Virus record (IMG/VR): IMGVR_UViG_3300050014_000104
Location: 1-55,703 of that record
Length of the DNA: 55,703 nucleotides
Strand: one strand, 5' to 3'
Source of the DNA: a virus
This document shows, in pieces, positions 7,282 to 15,726 of this stretch. The notes under the pieces were generated by a model. That model saw only the letters and a program-made list of their open reading frames with translations. It had not been told where the DNA came from and searched no databases. Position numbers and translations under genes: made by a program. Positions within the stretch are counted from its first letter, which is position 1. Each line of letters opens with the position of its first letter.

Positions 7282-7633
7282 CCAACTAGATAGTTTAGAT
7301 GAACAGGAACTTGCACTGGCACTTGTTATAGTGAATGTCATAGCACCATTAGAAGTGCCCAAGATGACGTTTGAGCCTCGGCATTTAACATGGTTCAAGC
7401 ATGACATGCTTATAAAAAAGTTCCTTGAAGTTTTTCCGAGATTGAAGCCCGAGGGACATGCTACTTATGCTTCACTCATGCAGAAACTCGGAGTTTGCAT
7501 CGAAATCAAACATAACCCAAATGAATCCCCAAGAGCAGAAAACACTGGAAGTAATCAATGCCCACCGACAGCGAGTATTCAACCTGATGTCTCGCCTGTC
7601 ACAGGAAGTAATGAGCAGGGGAAACAGCCATGA
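7271..7633 (+). CDS. Hypothetical protein
   Basis: 120 aa. The N-terminal ~80 residues are helical and hydrophobic (ELALALVIVNVIAPLEVP); the C-terminal third is low-complexity Pro/Ser/Thr/Asn. The last 113 nt overlap the DUF5662 gene in another frame, so this C-terminus may be free to vary. Function unknown. Confidence 0.55.
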   Translation: MTLNQLDSLDEQELALALVIVNVIAPLEVPKMTFEPRHLTWFKHDMLIKKFLEVFPRLKPEGHATYASLMQKLGVCIEIKHNPNESPRAENTGSNQCPPTASIQPDVSPVTGSNEQGKQP

Positions 7634-7991
7634 TGAATCCAAACTCGGACCCGAAGAGCTACCACACTACGTCGCAACCATTGACGAGTTCAAGGAACAC
7701 CCTTACGGGAGTGACGGTTACAATAAGGCCAAGGAATCGCTTGGTCCCGCAGTGGTTCATCATTACAAGCACAACCGACACCATCCCGAGCACTTCGGCG
7801 GCGACATCGGGAAGATGAACCTGATTGACCTTCTGGAAATGCTTGCTGACTGGAAAGCAGCTACGCAAAATCATCCCGAACAGCCGGGAAACATGGCGAA
7901 ATCAATTTCGTTGGCGGTGGACAAATATAAAATCTCGCCAGACCTATCCCGAATCCTTTACAATACCGCCATAGACTTTGGAATGATATGA
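7521..7991 (+). CDS. DUF5662-family protein
   Basis: 156 aa from the ATG at 7521. Recognised by its layout: a helical start (VINAHRQRVFNLM), HDESKLGPEEL, the HHYKHNRHHPEHF histidine cluster and MNLIDLLEMLADWKAA. The His/Asp/Glu arrangement suggests an all-helical metal-binding protein related to HD-type folds; the biochemical activity is unknown. An ATG 21 codons upstream is less likely because it would add a segment foreign to the family. Overlaps the next gene by 4 nt. Confidence 0.8.
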   Translation: MNPQEQKTLEVINAHRQRVFNLMSRLSQEVMSRGNSHDESKLGPEELPHYVATIDEFKEHPYGSDGYNKAKESLGPAVVHHYKHNRHHPEHFGGDIGKMNLIDLLEMLADWKAATQNHPEQPGNMAKSISLAVDKYKISPDLSRILYNTAIDFGMI

Positions 7992-8200
7992 ACGAGAAGG
8001 AGTTCTACAAGTGGTTGGATGTTGATAGCAATACGGTTTTGCTGAGTCAGAAGGAATCTTTTCATGATGCCAATGGCAATTACGAGAGAACATGGGTGAT
8101 TGATAACAAGGGCACCAGACATAAGATTGTAGAAGTAAAGATGGGCACTGCCATCGAGTTTCATGTATGTCAGACCCCCAAGTCGTTTGACACAGAATGA
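7988..8200 (+). CDS. Hypothetical protein
   Basis: 70 aa, coupled to the DUF5662 gene (ATGA). Mostly beta by appearance (WVIDNKGTRHKIVEVKM). Not recognised. Confidence 0.6.
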   Translation: MNEKEFYKWLDVDSNTVLLSQKESFHDANGNYERTWVIDNKGTRHKIVEVKMGTAIEFHVCQTPKSFDTE

Positions 8201-8204
8201 GAAT

Positions 8205-8423
8205 ATGAGAGATATACCAAACAACCATATTATTGTTGGTGAGCCTCGCCGATGTATTTGTGGGCTTTATGGAAATAAATCTATCGTATGCTCCGACGTA
8301 ATTGTAGCGTTGGATGGGCTGATGGAGTTTATTGGGGATTATGGATTGCAAAGTCCGTCTCTTGTAAAAAATGTTGAGATGGTTAACGAAGTTGTTCGTC
8401 CTCTAATTCAAGATTGCGATTAA
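8205..8423 (+). CDS. Hypothetical protein
   Basis: 72 aa from the ATG at 8205, chosen because it follows the previous stop by 4 nt; an earlier in-frame start would lie inside the previous gene. Contains CICG near residue 18. Not recognised. Confidence 0.55.
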   Translation: MRDIPNNHIIVGEPRRCICGLYGNKSIVCSDVIVALDGLMEFIGDYGLQSPSLVKNVEMVNEVVRPLIQDCD

Positions 8424-8424
8424 C

Positions 8425-8658
8425 ATGAAAGCTATAGAATTTCCAGAGGCGAATGCCATCTTCGCCAAAAATCAAGATGCCTATTTGCAGCTTCCTGCAT
8501 ACAAGGCACCAGATGGGATTGTAACATCGTGTTACCAATTAACATGGAAAGAACGGCTGCAAGTACTCTTCGGAGCTAAGGTGTTTCTTAGCCTGATGAC
8601 GTTCAACAAACCTTTGCAGCCCCAGAAATTATATGTATCCCGCCGTTTCCAGAAGTAA
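8425..8658 (+). CDS. Small conserved phage protein
   Basis: 77 aa. The order 'LPAYKA.DG.V.SCYQLTWKERLQVLFG..VFLSLMTFNKPLQPQ' is typical of a small protein found in many tailed phages, often near replication genes; its role is not known. The 3' end overlaps the Vsr-like endonuclease by 26 nt, as if that gene had inserted just behind it. Confidence 0.7.
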   Translation: MKAIEFPEANAIFAKNQDAYLQLPAYKAPDGIVTSCYQLTWKERLQVLFGAKVFLSLMTFNKPLQPQKLYVSRRFQK

Positions 8659-9355
8659 ATATCAATCGAAAACATTTGACGGTCGGACTGTTTGGTATAA
8701 ACCCTGCCCCTCCTGTGGGTCTGAACAACAATACTCCACGTTACGAGCAATATCGTGGGCGACGACTCATGAGAAGGTTTGTTATGGTTGTAAAAATACG
8801 GGGAAGAATAACCCGTTTTTTGGAAAATCTCACTCCGAGGAACATAAGAGACTCCTATCAGAATCTCAATCAACTTGCTCATATAGATACAAACGTGTAG
8901 GGCACAATCCTCCAAAAACTACTATTATTTGTAAGCGTTGCCATACTCCGTTTGATGTGACGGATTATCTGAAAAATAGGCGAAAGTATTGCTGTTATAA
9001 ATGTGCTTTGGAGGATTCATTCGGTTTCTCAGACGGTCATAAAACCAATCCTGAGATTCGGGTTGAAACAATCCTTGTTGAGTTGGGAGAGGACTATCAG
9101 TATGGGTATGCGGTGGATGGTAAAATTTATGATTTCTATCTGCCGCAAAGGAAGTTGCTTTTGGAAGTGGATGGAACTTACTGGCACGCCAAAGATTTGG
9201 AATTCAATGAAATGGATGAAACTCAGAGAGCGGTATGGAGGAATGACTTAAAAAAAGTTGATATTGCTCACCGCAACGGATACAATCTTGTCCGAATATG
9301 GGAAGATGAAATCACGAAAGAAAAGGTAATAAATTGTACCAGAATGTTTTTATAA
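8633..9355 (+). CDS. Vsr/DUF559-like homing endonuclease with zinc and NUMOD3 modules
   Basis: 240 aa. Residues ~20-55 hold CPSCGSE ... CYGCKN; then a NUMOD3 motif KNNPFFGKSHSEEHKR; a second Cys pair CKRCHTPF ... YCCYKCALE; and a C-terminal Vsr-like PD-(D/E)XK domain: E..LVELGEDYQYGYAVDGK, IYDFYLPQRKLLLEVDG, WH, NDLKKVDIAHRNGYNLVRIWEDEI. Vsr-like folds are a known homing-endonuclease class in phages. It lies between a conserved small gene and the polymerase start and overlaps the latter by 22 nt. Confidence 0.8.
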   Translation: MYPAVSRSKYQSKTFDGRTVWYKPCPSCGSEQQYSTLRAISWATTHEKVCYGCKNTGKNNPFFGKSHSEEHKRLLSESQSTCSYRYKRVGHNPPKTTIICKRCHTPFDVTDYLKNRRKYCCYKCALEDSFGFSDGHKTNPEIRVETILVELGEDYQYGYAVDGKIYDFYLPQRKLLLEVDGTYWHAKDLEFNEMDETQRAVWRNDLKKVDIAHRNGYNLVRIWEDEITKEKVINCTRMFL

Positions 9356-10716
9356 ATAAGAAGGAAGGGACGGTGTACCTTTGGGATGATGAAAAAGGAA
9401 TGACGACGTTCCCCTATCGTCGTTATGCCTACCGCCGTGCCCAAGGTGGAAAGTACAAATCATTGTACGGCGATGAATTGGACATGGTAACGGCGTTTGA
9501 TGACCGTGACCCCACTCTGTTTGAGTCTGATGTGGCTCCTGAGATGCGAGTTCTCATTGACCAATATGAGAATAGCGACGACCCCTCCACGGGGCATAAA
9601 GTAGTCGTCATTGACATTGAGGTTAGTTCCGAGGGTGGATTCCCCGACATTCTCAAGGCCGATAAGACCATTACGGCCATTGCCTTTTTCGACCAAGCGG
9701 CAAACAAATACTATTCGTTCGTCCTTGACCCCGAATCAAAGATTTCAGGTAGTGTTACCCCTGAATTGGAGACTCGCTCTTACAAGTGCGAGGATACCCT
9801 TCTTCACGAGTTCCTGACTAAATGGGAAGAGATTCAGCCTTCTATTGTCACAGGATGGAACACTAACAACTTCGATATTCCCTACATCTACAATCGTGTT
9901 CGTGCAGTTCTTGGAAAGCAGGCAAGCTATCGCCTGTCTCCGATTGGTATTGCATATCAAAACAAGTTCAATCATCGTATGGTGGTCGCCGGTGTTGCAA
10001 TGCTGGATTACATGGAACTCTACAAGAAGTTCGTAGGTGTGATGAAGCCGTCATGGTCTTTGGCTAATGTAGCGAAGGATGAAGAATTGAAGGTTCAGAA
10101 GATTACTTACAAAGGCAGTCTGACAAACCTATACAAAACAGACATTCATCGCTATGCCGAATACAACCTAGTGGACGTAAAGGTGGTTGTTGAACTGGAC
10201 AAGAAGTACGATTTCATCCATCTTGCCCAAGCTGTTTGTCACAAGGGGCATGTTCCCTATGAATGGTTCCAGATGTCAAGCCGTTTCATTGATGGCGCTA
10301 TCCTGATGTACCTTCGCCGCAATGGTAAGGTAGCTCCCAACAAGCCCATTGGTGGTCGGGAAGAGTATGAGGAAATGCAACAAGGCGATGATGATGGCTT
10401 TACGGGTGCTTTCGTCAAAGAGCCAATCAGTGGCCTATACGACTGGATTTGCTCCGCAGATATTACGTCCCTGTATCCGTCTGTCATTATGACGCTGAAT
10501 ATCTCCCCCGAGACAAAGCTTGGGAAGATTGAAGGATGGAATATGATGTCATTCCAGCGGGGAGAAATTCCTGTAGTCCGAGTCAATGAGCGTGGGTATT
10601 CTGCCGCAGACTTCACGAAGATGATTGCCAACTATACGTGGTCTATTAGTGCCAACGGAGTTGTTTATTCACAACCACATAGGAAAATCATAGGTAAAGT
10701 TCTAACGAAAGGTTAG
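9334..10716 (+). CDS. 43A: DNA polymerase, family B, N-terminal part (exonuclease and motif A)
   Basis: 460 aa. Starts with TTG at 9334: AAAAGG lies 7 nt upstream and the first residues YQNVFINKKEGTVYLW match N-termini of T4-like polymerases. Proofreading motifs: Exo I VVVIDIEVSSEGGFPD (Asp94, Glu96), Exo II TGWNTNNFDIPYIYNR (~173), Exo III HRYAEYNLVDVKV. Polymerase motif A ADITSLYPSVIM (~373). The frame stops with TAG soon after ISANGVVYSQPHRK, before motif B, which is in the gene at 11524-12885. The two parts would assemble into one replicase with the clamp at 13280. T4-like phages with gp43 split as 43A/43B around a homing endonuclease are known. Confidence 0.93.
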   Translation: MYQNVFINKKEGTVYLWDDEKGMTTFPYRRYAYRRAQGGKYKSLYGDELDMVTAFDDRDPTLFESDVAPEMRVLIDQYENSDDPSTGHKVVVIDIEVSSEGGFPDILKADKTITAIAFFDQAANKYYSFVLDPESKISGSVTPELETRSYKCEDTLLHEFLTKWEEIQPSIVTGWNTNNFDIPYIYNRVRAVLGKQASYRLSPIGIAYQNKFNHRMVVAGVAMLDYMELYKKFVGVMKPSWSLANVAKDEELKVQKITYKGSLTNLYKTDIHRYAEYNLVDVKVVVELDKKYDFIHLAQAVCHKGHVPYEWFQMSSRFIDGAILMYLRRNGKVAPNKPIGGREEYEEMQQGDDDGFTGAFVKEPISGLYDWICSADITSLYPSVIMTLNISPETKLGKIEGWNMMSFQRGEIPVVRVNERGYSAADFTKMIANYTWSISANGVVYSQPHRKIIGKVLTKG

Positions 10717-10717
10717 T

Positions 10718-10927
10718 ATGGAATACATTGTAAATAGTTGGTATGATGATTATTATAGAGACGCCTATAAAAGCTATAGTAAAGATGAACTCATTGGGTT
10801 CATAATCAAACTTCAATGGATGCATAACAATCATGTCCAAGAAAAATGTCTTCTAAAAACTATGATGAGAGCCGAGGGAGAAAGATTGGTTTCAGTCGCC
10901 GATAGATTTGATATTCAACACAAATAG
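10718..10927 (+). CDS. Small hypothetical protein inside the polymerase split
   Basis: 69 aa, rich in Tyr and charged residues (WYDDYYRDAYKSYSKDEL). Begins 1 nt after the polymerase part A stop and uses TAG as stop. Together with the HNH gene it makes up the DNA inserted between the polymerase halves. Not recognised. Confidence 0.5.
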   Translation: MEYIVNSWYDDYYRDAYKSYSKDELIGFIIKLQWMHNNHVQEKCLLKTMMRAEGERLVSVADRFDIQHK

Positions 10928-10976
10928 TCCGTTGGAATGTCTTTTGTGTTGATATGTATTAGTAGAAAGGTATTCT

Positions 10977-11582
10977 ATGAAAAAAGGCGAAAGCAAATAT
11001 GTAGGAAAATATCAACAAGGAGAAGAGATTGGACTGTGGACTGTAATAAGCAAAATCCCGTTTCCAGACTATGAAACATTCAAATGCTATTGTGTGAAAG
11101 TGAAATGTAAGTGTGGAAACGAGCAAGTTGTACCATGCCATAGATTTGAATACAAACATAGTAATGGATGCCAACACTGTAAAATAGCTGGTACTGGAAG
11201 TTACTTATGGAGGGGGGTTGGGGAAATATCTGGAAGATTGTTGTCCCAAATCAAAAACAGTGCGAAAGTTAGAAAGATAGAACATGACGTGAGCGGAGAT
11301 TATTTGTGGGAACTCTTTCTAAAACAAGGACGAAAATGTGCCTTAACAGGAGAAGAGTTGGTATTTGATAGTAGTCATTTTGACAAGAACACGGCATCAT
11401 TAGATAGAATAGATAGTTCAAAGGGTTACGTTGAGGGTAACGTTATGTGGGTTCATAAACACATCAATCTAATGAAACACGTATTTGATTTAGACTACTT
11501 CGTGGATTTATGCGGAAAGATTTATGGACGAAGAAAAAAAATACAAAATAGAGATTTCTGGAAAGCAGATGGAACTTACTAA
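10977..11582 (+). CDS. HNH homing endonuclease splitting the DNA polymerase
   Basis: 201 aa. N-terminal zinc module (CKCGNEQ ... SNGCQHC, residues ~42-65) followed by CALTGEEL and SLDRIDSSKGYVEGNVMWVHKHINLMK, the same nuclease signature as at 6682-7281. It has its own ribosome-binding site (AAAGG) and its own stop, so it is free-standing, not an intein; no splice-like frame continuity joins it to either polymerase part. Its last 59 nt overlap the start of polymerase part B. Comparable to mobE-type insertions in gene 43 of some T4-like phages. Confidence 0.85.
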   Translation: MKKGESKYVGKYQQGEEIGLWTVISKIPFPDYETFKCYCVKVKCKCGNEQVVPCHRFEYKHSNGCQHCKIAGTGSYLWRGVGEISGRLLSQIKNSAKVRKIEHDVSGDYLWELFLKQGRKCALTGEELVFDSSHFDKNTASLDRIDSSKGYVEGNVMWVHKHINLMKHVFDLDYFVDLCGKIYGRRKKIQNRDFWKADGTY

Positions 11583-12885
11583 AAAAGAGTTTGATGCTTT
11601 ATTAGAAAAAAATGGATGGAAGGTTGATGCCGATGGAAACATCTATGAAGAAGAGGGAAGAGGCGTGGTTCCCACGATACTTGATATATGGTTTCGTGAG
11701 AGGGTAGAGTATCGCAAGCTTCAAAAGAAGTTCTCCGACGAAGGGGACAAGGTTCAGTCGGAGTTCTACAAACGCCGTCAGTTGAGGCAGAAGATTTTCT
11801 TGAACTCGGTGTATGGAACGTTGGGTCTTCCAATCTTCCGCTTCTATGACCGAGACAACGCCGAAGCCGTGACCATCTCGGGTCAAGAGATTATTCGCTC
11901 GGCTGAGAAGTTGGTTAATGACATGTATTTCACGAAGTTCAAGGAAGCTAACGTCAATCCTCCGACGCAGGACTTCGTAGTGTATATTGATACTGATTCG
12001 TTGTACATGTCGGCATTGCCTGTCGGCAAACTTGCTGGCGTGAATCCCGAAGGCATGACCAAGTTTACCATTGATTGGGTGACGCAAGTAGCGAGCAAAA
12101 TCAATCAGTTCTACGAGTACATGGTGCCTAAGATATTCAATGTGGCACCCAATTACAACCGTATTAGAATCGTTCCCGATGTAGTAGCCAAGAAGGCTCT
12201 CTGGGTGGTTAAGAAGCGTTACGCCATGCTCAAGGTGTTTGACATGGAGTCAATGAAGCCTGTTAAGACTAAGGATGGTAAAGAGGGCAAGCTTGAAGTC
12301 AAAGGCATTGACGTGGTTCGCTCTAGCTTCCCCACAGCATTCCGTAAGTTCGCTTCGGATGCGTTGGACTCTTTGCTCCGTGGTATTCCTCAGAAAGAAC
12401 TGGACGAGCGCATTATGGTGTTTGAGGAAGGTATAGAGAAATGTTCTGTATTCGACCTTGCTAAGACGAGTTCTGTCAGGTTCATCTCTCGCAACGGCGA
12501 AGATAATTACAATCCATCCACTCGCAAACTGTTCCAGTTTATTAACAAGTCCCCCGCTCAAGTGCGTGCGGCCTTGGCCTACAACGACCTCTTGAAGGTG
12601 TGGAAGCTGGACCGACAGTTCGAGAAGATTACCCACAGTGAGAAAATCAAGTGGTGCTATCTTCTTCCTAATGACTTCTATGTGGAAGCCTTGGCGATGA
12701 AGGGTGATGATACTGACCCCGATGAAATTCTCAATTTTATTGAGGCTCATATTGACCGTAACAAGATGTATGAGCGGGAATTGAAAAGCAAACTCGGAGA
12801 CATTTATGAGGCTATTGGTTGGAGATACCCCAATCGTGGTTCTCAATTAGCATCAGAAACATTCAACTTTGAGGAACAATGGTAA
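11524..12885 (+). CDS. 43B: DNA polymerase, family B, C-terminal part (motifs B and C)
   Basis: 453 aa, ATG at 11524 with GGAAAGA upstream. After a charged ~35-residue lead-in and KNGWKVDADGNIYEEEGRGV, the sequence follows the fingers and palm: motif B RRQLRQKIFLNSVYGTLG (~85-100), motif C VVYIDTDSLYM (~153), then the KKRYAMLKV segment and thumb. Together with 9334-10716 the combined length (~913 aa) is close to T4 gp43 (898 aa). The lead-in partly repeats the end of part A, so the assembled enzyme would carry this element twice. Confidence 0.92.
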   Translation: MDEEKKYKIEISGKQMELTKKEFDALLEKNGWKVDADGNIYEEEGRGVVPTILDIWFRERVEYRKLQKKFSDEGDKVQSEFYKRRQLRQKIFLNSVYGTLGLPIFRFYDRDNAEAVTISGQEIIRSAEKLVNDMYFTKFKEANVNPPTQDFVVYIDTDSLYMSALPVGKLAGVNPEGMTKFTIDWVTQVASKINQFYEYMVPKIFNVAPNYNRIRIVPDVVAKKALWVVKKRYAMLKVFDMESMKPVKTKDGKEGKLEVKGIDVVRSSFPTAFRKFASDALDSLLRGIPQKELDERIMVFEEGIEKCSVFDLAKTSSVRFISRNGEDNYNPSTRKLFQFINKSPAQVRAALAYNDLLKVWKLDRQFEKITHSEKIKWCYLLPNDFYVEALAMKGDDTDPDEILNFIEAHIDRNKMYERELKSKLGDIYEAIGWRYPNRGSQLASETFNFEEQW

Positions 12886-12886
12886 T

Positions 12887-13228
12887 ATGAACGACACCAG
12901 CTATCCTAAAGGACCAGTAAACATTAGCAAGCATCCGCTATTAAAGCGGGCATATGAATTGTGTCGGGAGATAGACACCCTTCCTGCCTCGGTGGAACAA
13001 ACGTTCGTTGTTACGAAGGCGTCACAGTTGCTTAATTTCTTACAATGCTATTTCGAAGAAAAGGGATTCCCGCCTCCACCCGCCCCCGAACTGTGTAAAC
13101 ACAACGTTCCGATAGATGACATTTGTGATGAATGTTCTAAAGAAATGGGACTCAGCAGTTGCGAACAGTGTGGGGAGATTGCATGGGATGGCCGTATTTG
13201 TCATGCTTGTGGCATGAAAGAGATTTGA
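12887..13228 (+). CDS. Hypothetical protein with LPAS/EQT helix and zinc ribbon
   Basis: 113 aa from the ATG at 12887, right after the polymerase stop. Residues ~18-45 (ELCREIDTLPASVEQT...) match the helical motif of the 2234-2674 protein. The C-terminus has two Cys pairs, CDECSKE and CEQCGEIAWDGRICHACG, the last forming a zinc-ribbon-like unit. Function unknown. Confidence 0.7.
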   Translation: MNDTSYPKGPVNISKHPLLKRAYELCREIDTLPASVEQTFVVTKASQLLNFLQCYFEEKGFPPPPAPELCKHNVPIDDICDECSKEMGLSSCEQCGEIAWDGRICHACGMKEI

Positions 13229-13279
13229 GATATAATAAATAGACAAAGATAGACAAAAAGAGTAAACTACACGCATAAC

Positions 13280-14023
13280 ATGAAAAAGGAAGTTTTGGAA
13301 ACATTCATTCGGCGCTACACCTTGGGTGGGGAGATTAACAAGGTCAAGTGGAAATACACCGCTGCCGATAAGACACTGCATACACGAGCAGCCGCCGATA
13401 ATCGTAGTTTCGTGGCCGACGTAATCATGAAGGATTTCACGGACTTTGGCCCTAGCGATTTGATTGTATGTATTGGTGACACCGAGAAGATTAAGGGCAT
13501 GATGTCTCCATTCGGTGATGACCTGAATCTGGCCATCAATCAGCAAGGAGACCGCATTCTGGGTTTTACGGTGTCAGACGCAGATTGTGAAAGCTATTGC
13601 ACCGCTGCCGACCCAACGTCTATTGACCCTGTAGCAAAGAACCTTCAAGATGTGCCTGAATATCATGTTGTCGTCTCCCTCACGGAAGATTTCCTTGAGA
13701 AGTTTTTGAAGGCCCGCAGTGCCTTGAAGGATGTTGATTCTTTCTCGGTAGGCATGAACAAAAAAGGGCTGTTTGAAGTGGTTATCGGATATGCCACATC
13801 CAACTCCAATCGTATTCGCATAGTCCCTACCACCGACCCCGTTAAGAACAAGCTGGACGTGGCTTTAGCATTTCCCGTGAAAAACATCGCCGAGGTATTC
13901 AAAGCCAACGCCGATATTCCAAACGGAACAATGTCCATCAACAGTGCTGGTATCACGAAGTTGGATTTCACCAGTGACAAATACACTTGCACTTACTACC
14001 AATTCGCAAACAAGAAAGCATAA
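13280..14023 (+). CDS. 45: Sliding clamp (gp45-like)
   Basis: 247 aa, near the gp45 length (228 aa). The fold order fits: N-terminal helix and paired strands, SDLIVCIGDTEKIKGMM, the interdomain loop CTAADPTSIDPV (compare AADPSTVV in T4 gp45), second half beginning YHVVVSLTEDFLEKFLKA and ending with MSINSAGITKLDF and YYQFANK. It forms the trimeric ring that holds the polymerase on DNA and, in T4, also activates late transcription. It lies between polymerase part B and the clamp loader. No ribosome-binding site is obvious; the upstream spacer has a tandem TAGACAAA. Confidence 0.85.
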   Translation: MKKEVLETFIRRYTLGGEINKVKWKYTAADKTLHTRAAADNRSFVADVIMKDFTDFGPSDLIVCIGDTEKIKGMMSPFGDDLNLAINQQGDRILGFTVSDADCESYCTAADPTSIDPVAKNLQDVPEYHVVVSLTEDFLEKFLKARSALKDVDSFSVGMNKKGLFEVVIGYATSNSNRIRIVPTTDPVKNKLDVALAFPVKNIAEVFKANADIPNGTMSINSAGITKLDFTSDKYTCTYYQFANKKA

Positions 14024-14027
14024 ACAT

Positions 14028-14360
14028 ATGATTGAATTCACCAAGAGTTACAAGACAGCGGATGGCGAGGTATTCGCCACCATTGAAGAGGCCAAGCGCC
14101 ATGAGTTGGTTATTGCCCTTAAGAAGATTAACATCCCGCAGGGAGCCAACGTCTCAATGGATGACGTGGCAACGTTGGTGCTGACCGCACAGGACGAAAT
14201 CATTGACATTCTCACGATGTCCCCGAACAGCAAGCCCAAGGCTCGTAAGCTTCACGGCGGCACCAAGGTTCGTGGCAAGAAGACTGTTGTGACAGACGCC
14301 ACGACTTCGGTTACTTCGACCAGCAACGTTCCCCTTAGCGACGGTTCTCCTGACGTATAA
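14028..14360 (+). CDS. Hypothetical protein
   Basis: 110 aa from ATG 14028. The N-terminal 60 residues (FTKSYKTADGEVFATIEEAK ... VLTAQDEIIDIL) are of a type common in small phage proteins. A basic linker (KARKLHGGTKVRGKK) and a Ser/Thr tail follow. Its place between clamp and clamp loader is where T4 has gene 62 (clamp-loader small subunit) after gene 44, but no similarity to gp62 is evident. Confidence 0.6.
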   Translation: MIEFTKSYKTADGEVFATIEEAKRHELVIALKKINIPQGANVSMDDVATLVLTAQDEIIDILTMSPNSKPKARKLHGGTKVRGKKTVVTDATTSVTSTSNVPLSDGSPDV

Positions 14361-14361
14361 T

Positions 14362-14532
14362 ATGTTGACGTTTGTAAATCATCCTCCTATCTTAGATAGG
14401 TTGAGAGGCATCATCGAAATATGGGATGATGATAAGCAAGCCTATGAAGGCCATACGTTTGAGTTCATAGATTCATTGCATGACATGATTCATGAACAAG
14501 GAAAGTTTGAACCTGCCGATTACACTAAGTAA
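14362..14532 (+). CDS. Small hypothetical protein
   Basis: 56 aa (MLTFVNHPPILDRLRGIIEI...). Fits tightly between its neighbours: starts 1 nt after the previous stop and ends 4 nt before the clamp-loader ATG. Acidic and helical by appearance. Not recognised. Confidence 0.6.
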   Translation: MLTFVNHPPILDRLRGIIEIWDDDKQAYEGHTFEFIDSLHDMIHEQGKFEPADYTK

Positions 14533-14536
14533 ACCT

Positions 14537-15499
14537 ATGTTTGACCCCGCCACATTCTTTGAAATGGAAACCCGTCCAAAGGTGCCCGACCACAGCCTTT
14601 GGGTAGAGAGGTATCGCCCACAGTCCCTAGAGGATTTTGTGGGCAGTGCCTCTGTCCGGGAGACGTTGAAAATCTGGTTGGAGCAGAAGGACATTCCTCA
14701 CTTGCTCTTTTTCAGTTGGCCCGGGACTGGCAAGACTTCTCTCGGGAAGATGCTGGTCAATCTGATTCCGTGCGATAGTCTTACCATCAACGCCTCGGAC
14801 GAAAATAAGGTGGATGACATTCGCAACAAGGTGCAGGACTTCTGCGTCACAATGGGAGTTCGTCCTCTCAAAATAATGTTCTTGGACGAAGCAGACCGTC
14901 TTACTCCCGATGCCCAAGGCGTCCTCCGCAATCTGATGGAGACGTACTCGCACTCGACTCGGTTTATTCTGACGTGCAATTATCAGGAGAAAATCACCCC
15001 CGCCATCAAGTCCCGTTGCCAAAGCTTCGAAATTAAGCCTCCTTCTAAGCCTGACATCATGGCTCATCTTGTCAAGATTCTTGATAATGAGAAGGTGACA
15101 TACGAAAAGAAGGACGTGGCATTTATTGTAGCGAGCTATTATCCCGACATGCGGAAGATGATTAACTTCATGCAGCAATCGTCTCTCACGAAGACATTGA
15201 AGATTGCGAAGGCTAATACGGCTGACCAAGACTTCCGTGAAAAGCTTCTGGAACTGCTCAAGCAGCCCAAGAAGGCTGGCATCTTTGACGATGTTCGCCA
15301 ACTGGTTGCTGATGCTCAGTTCTCGAACTATGAAGAGGTTTATAAGTATCTCTTCGACCATGTGAATGATTATGCGGGTTCGAAAGCGCCCGAGGTTATC
15401 ATTCATCTTGCTGAGGCCGTGTATCAATCTGCTCTTGTCTTTGAGCGAGAGATTACATTTGTGGCAGCAATGCACCGAATTCTCAACGTTCTCAAGTAA
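14537..15499 (+). CDS. 44: Clamp loader ATPase (gp44/RFC-small-subunit-like)
   Basis: 320 aa from ATG 14537 (T4 gp44 is 319 aa). AAA+ features: LWVERYRPQSLEDFVG at the N-terminus, Walker A LFFSWPGTGKTS (~63), Walker B IMFLDEADRLT (~115), sensor-1 FILTCNYQEKI, and the arginine-finger SRCQSFE (~170), then helical collar. It opens the sliding clamp and loads it on primer-template DNA. The usual Walker A opening GPPGTGKT reads SWPGTGKT here, a substitution at the first glycine. An ATG at 14492 would extend into the previous gene and is less likely. Confidence 0.9.
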   Translation: MFDPATFFEMETRPKVPDHSLWVERYRPQSLEDFVGSASVRETLKIWLEQKDIPHLLFFSWPGTGKTSLGKMLVNLIPCDSLTINASDENKVDDIRNKVQDFCVTMGVRPLKIMFLDEADRLTPDAQGVLRNLMETYSHSTRFILTCNYQEKITPAIKSRCQSFEIKPPSKPDIMAHLVKILDNEKVTYEKKDVAFIVASYYPDMRKMINFMQQSSLTKTLKIAKANTADQDFREKLLELLKQPKKAGIFDDVRQLVADAQFSNYEEVYKYLFDHVNDYAGSKAPEVIIHLAEAVYQSALVFEREITFVAAMHRILNVLK

Positions 15500-15726
15500 T
15501 GAAACGGGCAATCAAAAAACTATTTGGAAGAGAAGAGTCCATTAGGTGGGAAGACCCCAAGCTGAATAAACCTCTATCTCTGTTCAGAGGAAATAAGAGA
15601 GTGTCTGATTTGGACGAAGCAACCCATCTGTCCGATGATGACTATCTTCTGATGGTGGATACGAGCGAAAAAAAGAGTGTCAAAGTCAAACTCGGAGCAC
15701 TCAAAGAGTACTTCCGATGGCATTGA
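15499..15726 (+). CDS. Small protein with fibre-type DDYLLMVDTSE motif
   Basis: 75 aa, overlapping the clamp-loader stop by 1 nt (TAATG). After a basic start, residues ~37-72 read RVSDLDEATHLSDDDYLLMV followed by a VKLG.LKEYF end. This pattern occurs in N-terminal parts of phage tail-fibre and receptor-binding proteins. Whether this stand-alone copy is virion-associated is unknown. Confidence 0.6.
   Translation: MKRAIKKLFGREESIRWEDPKLNKPLSLFRGNKRVSDLDEATHLSDDDYLLMVDTSEKKSVKVKLGALKEYFRWH

Noticed and set aside
9334-12885. Group I intron or intein in the DNA polymerase
   Set aside because: Both polymerase parts have their own start, ribosome-binding site and stop. The HNH gene is in a separate frame with its own signals, and the junction segments do not join into a continuous exon or show intein splice residues.
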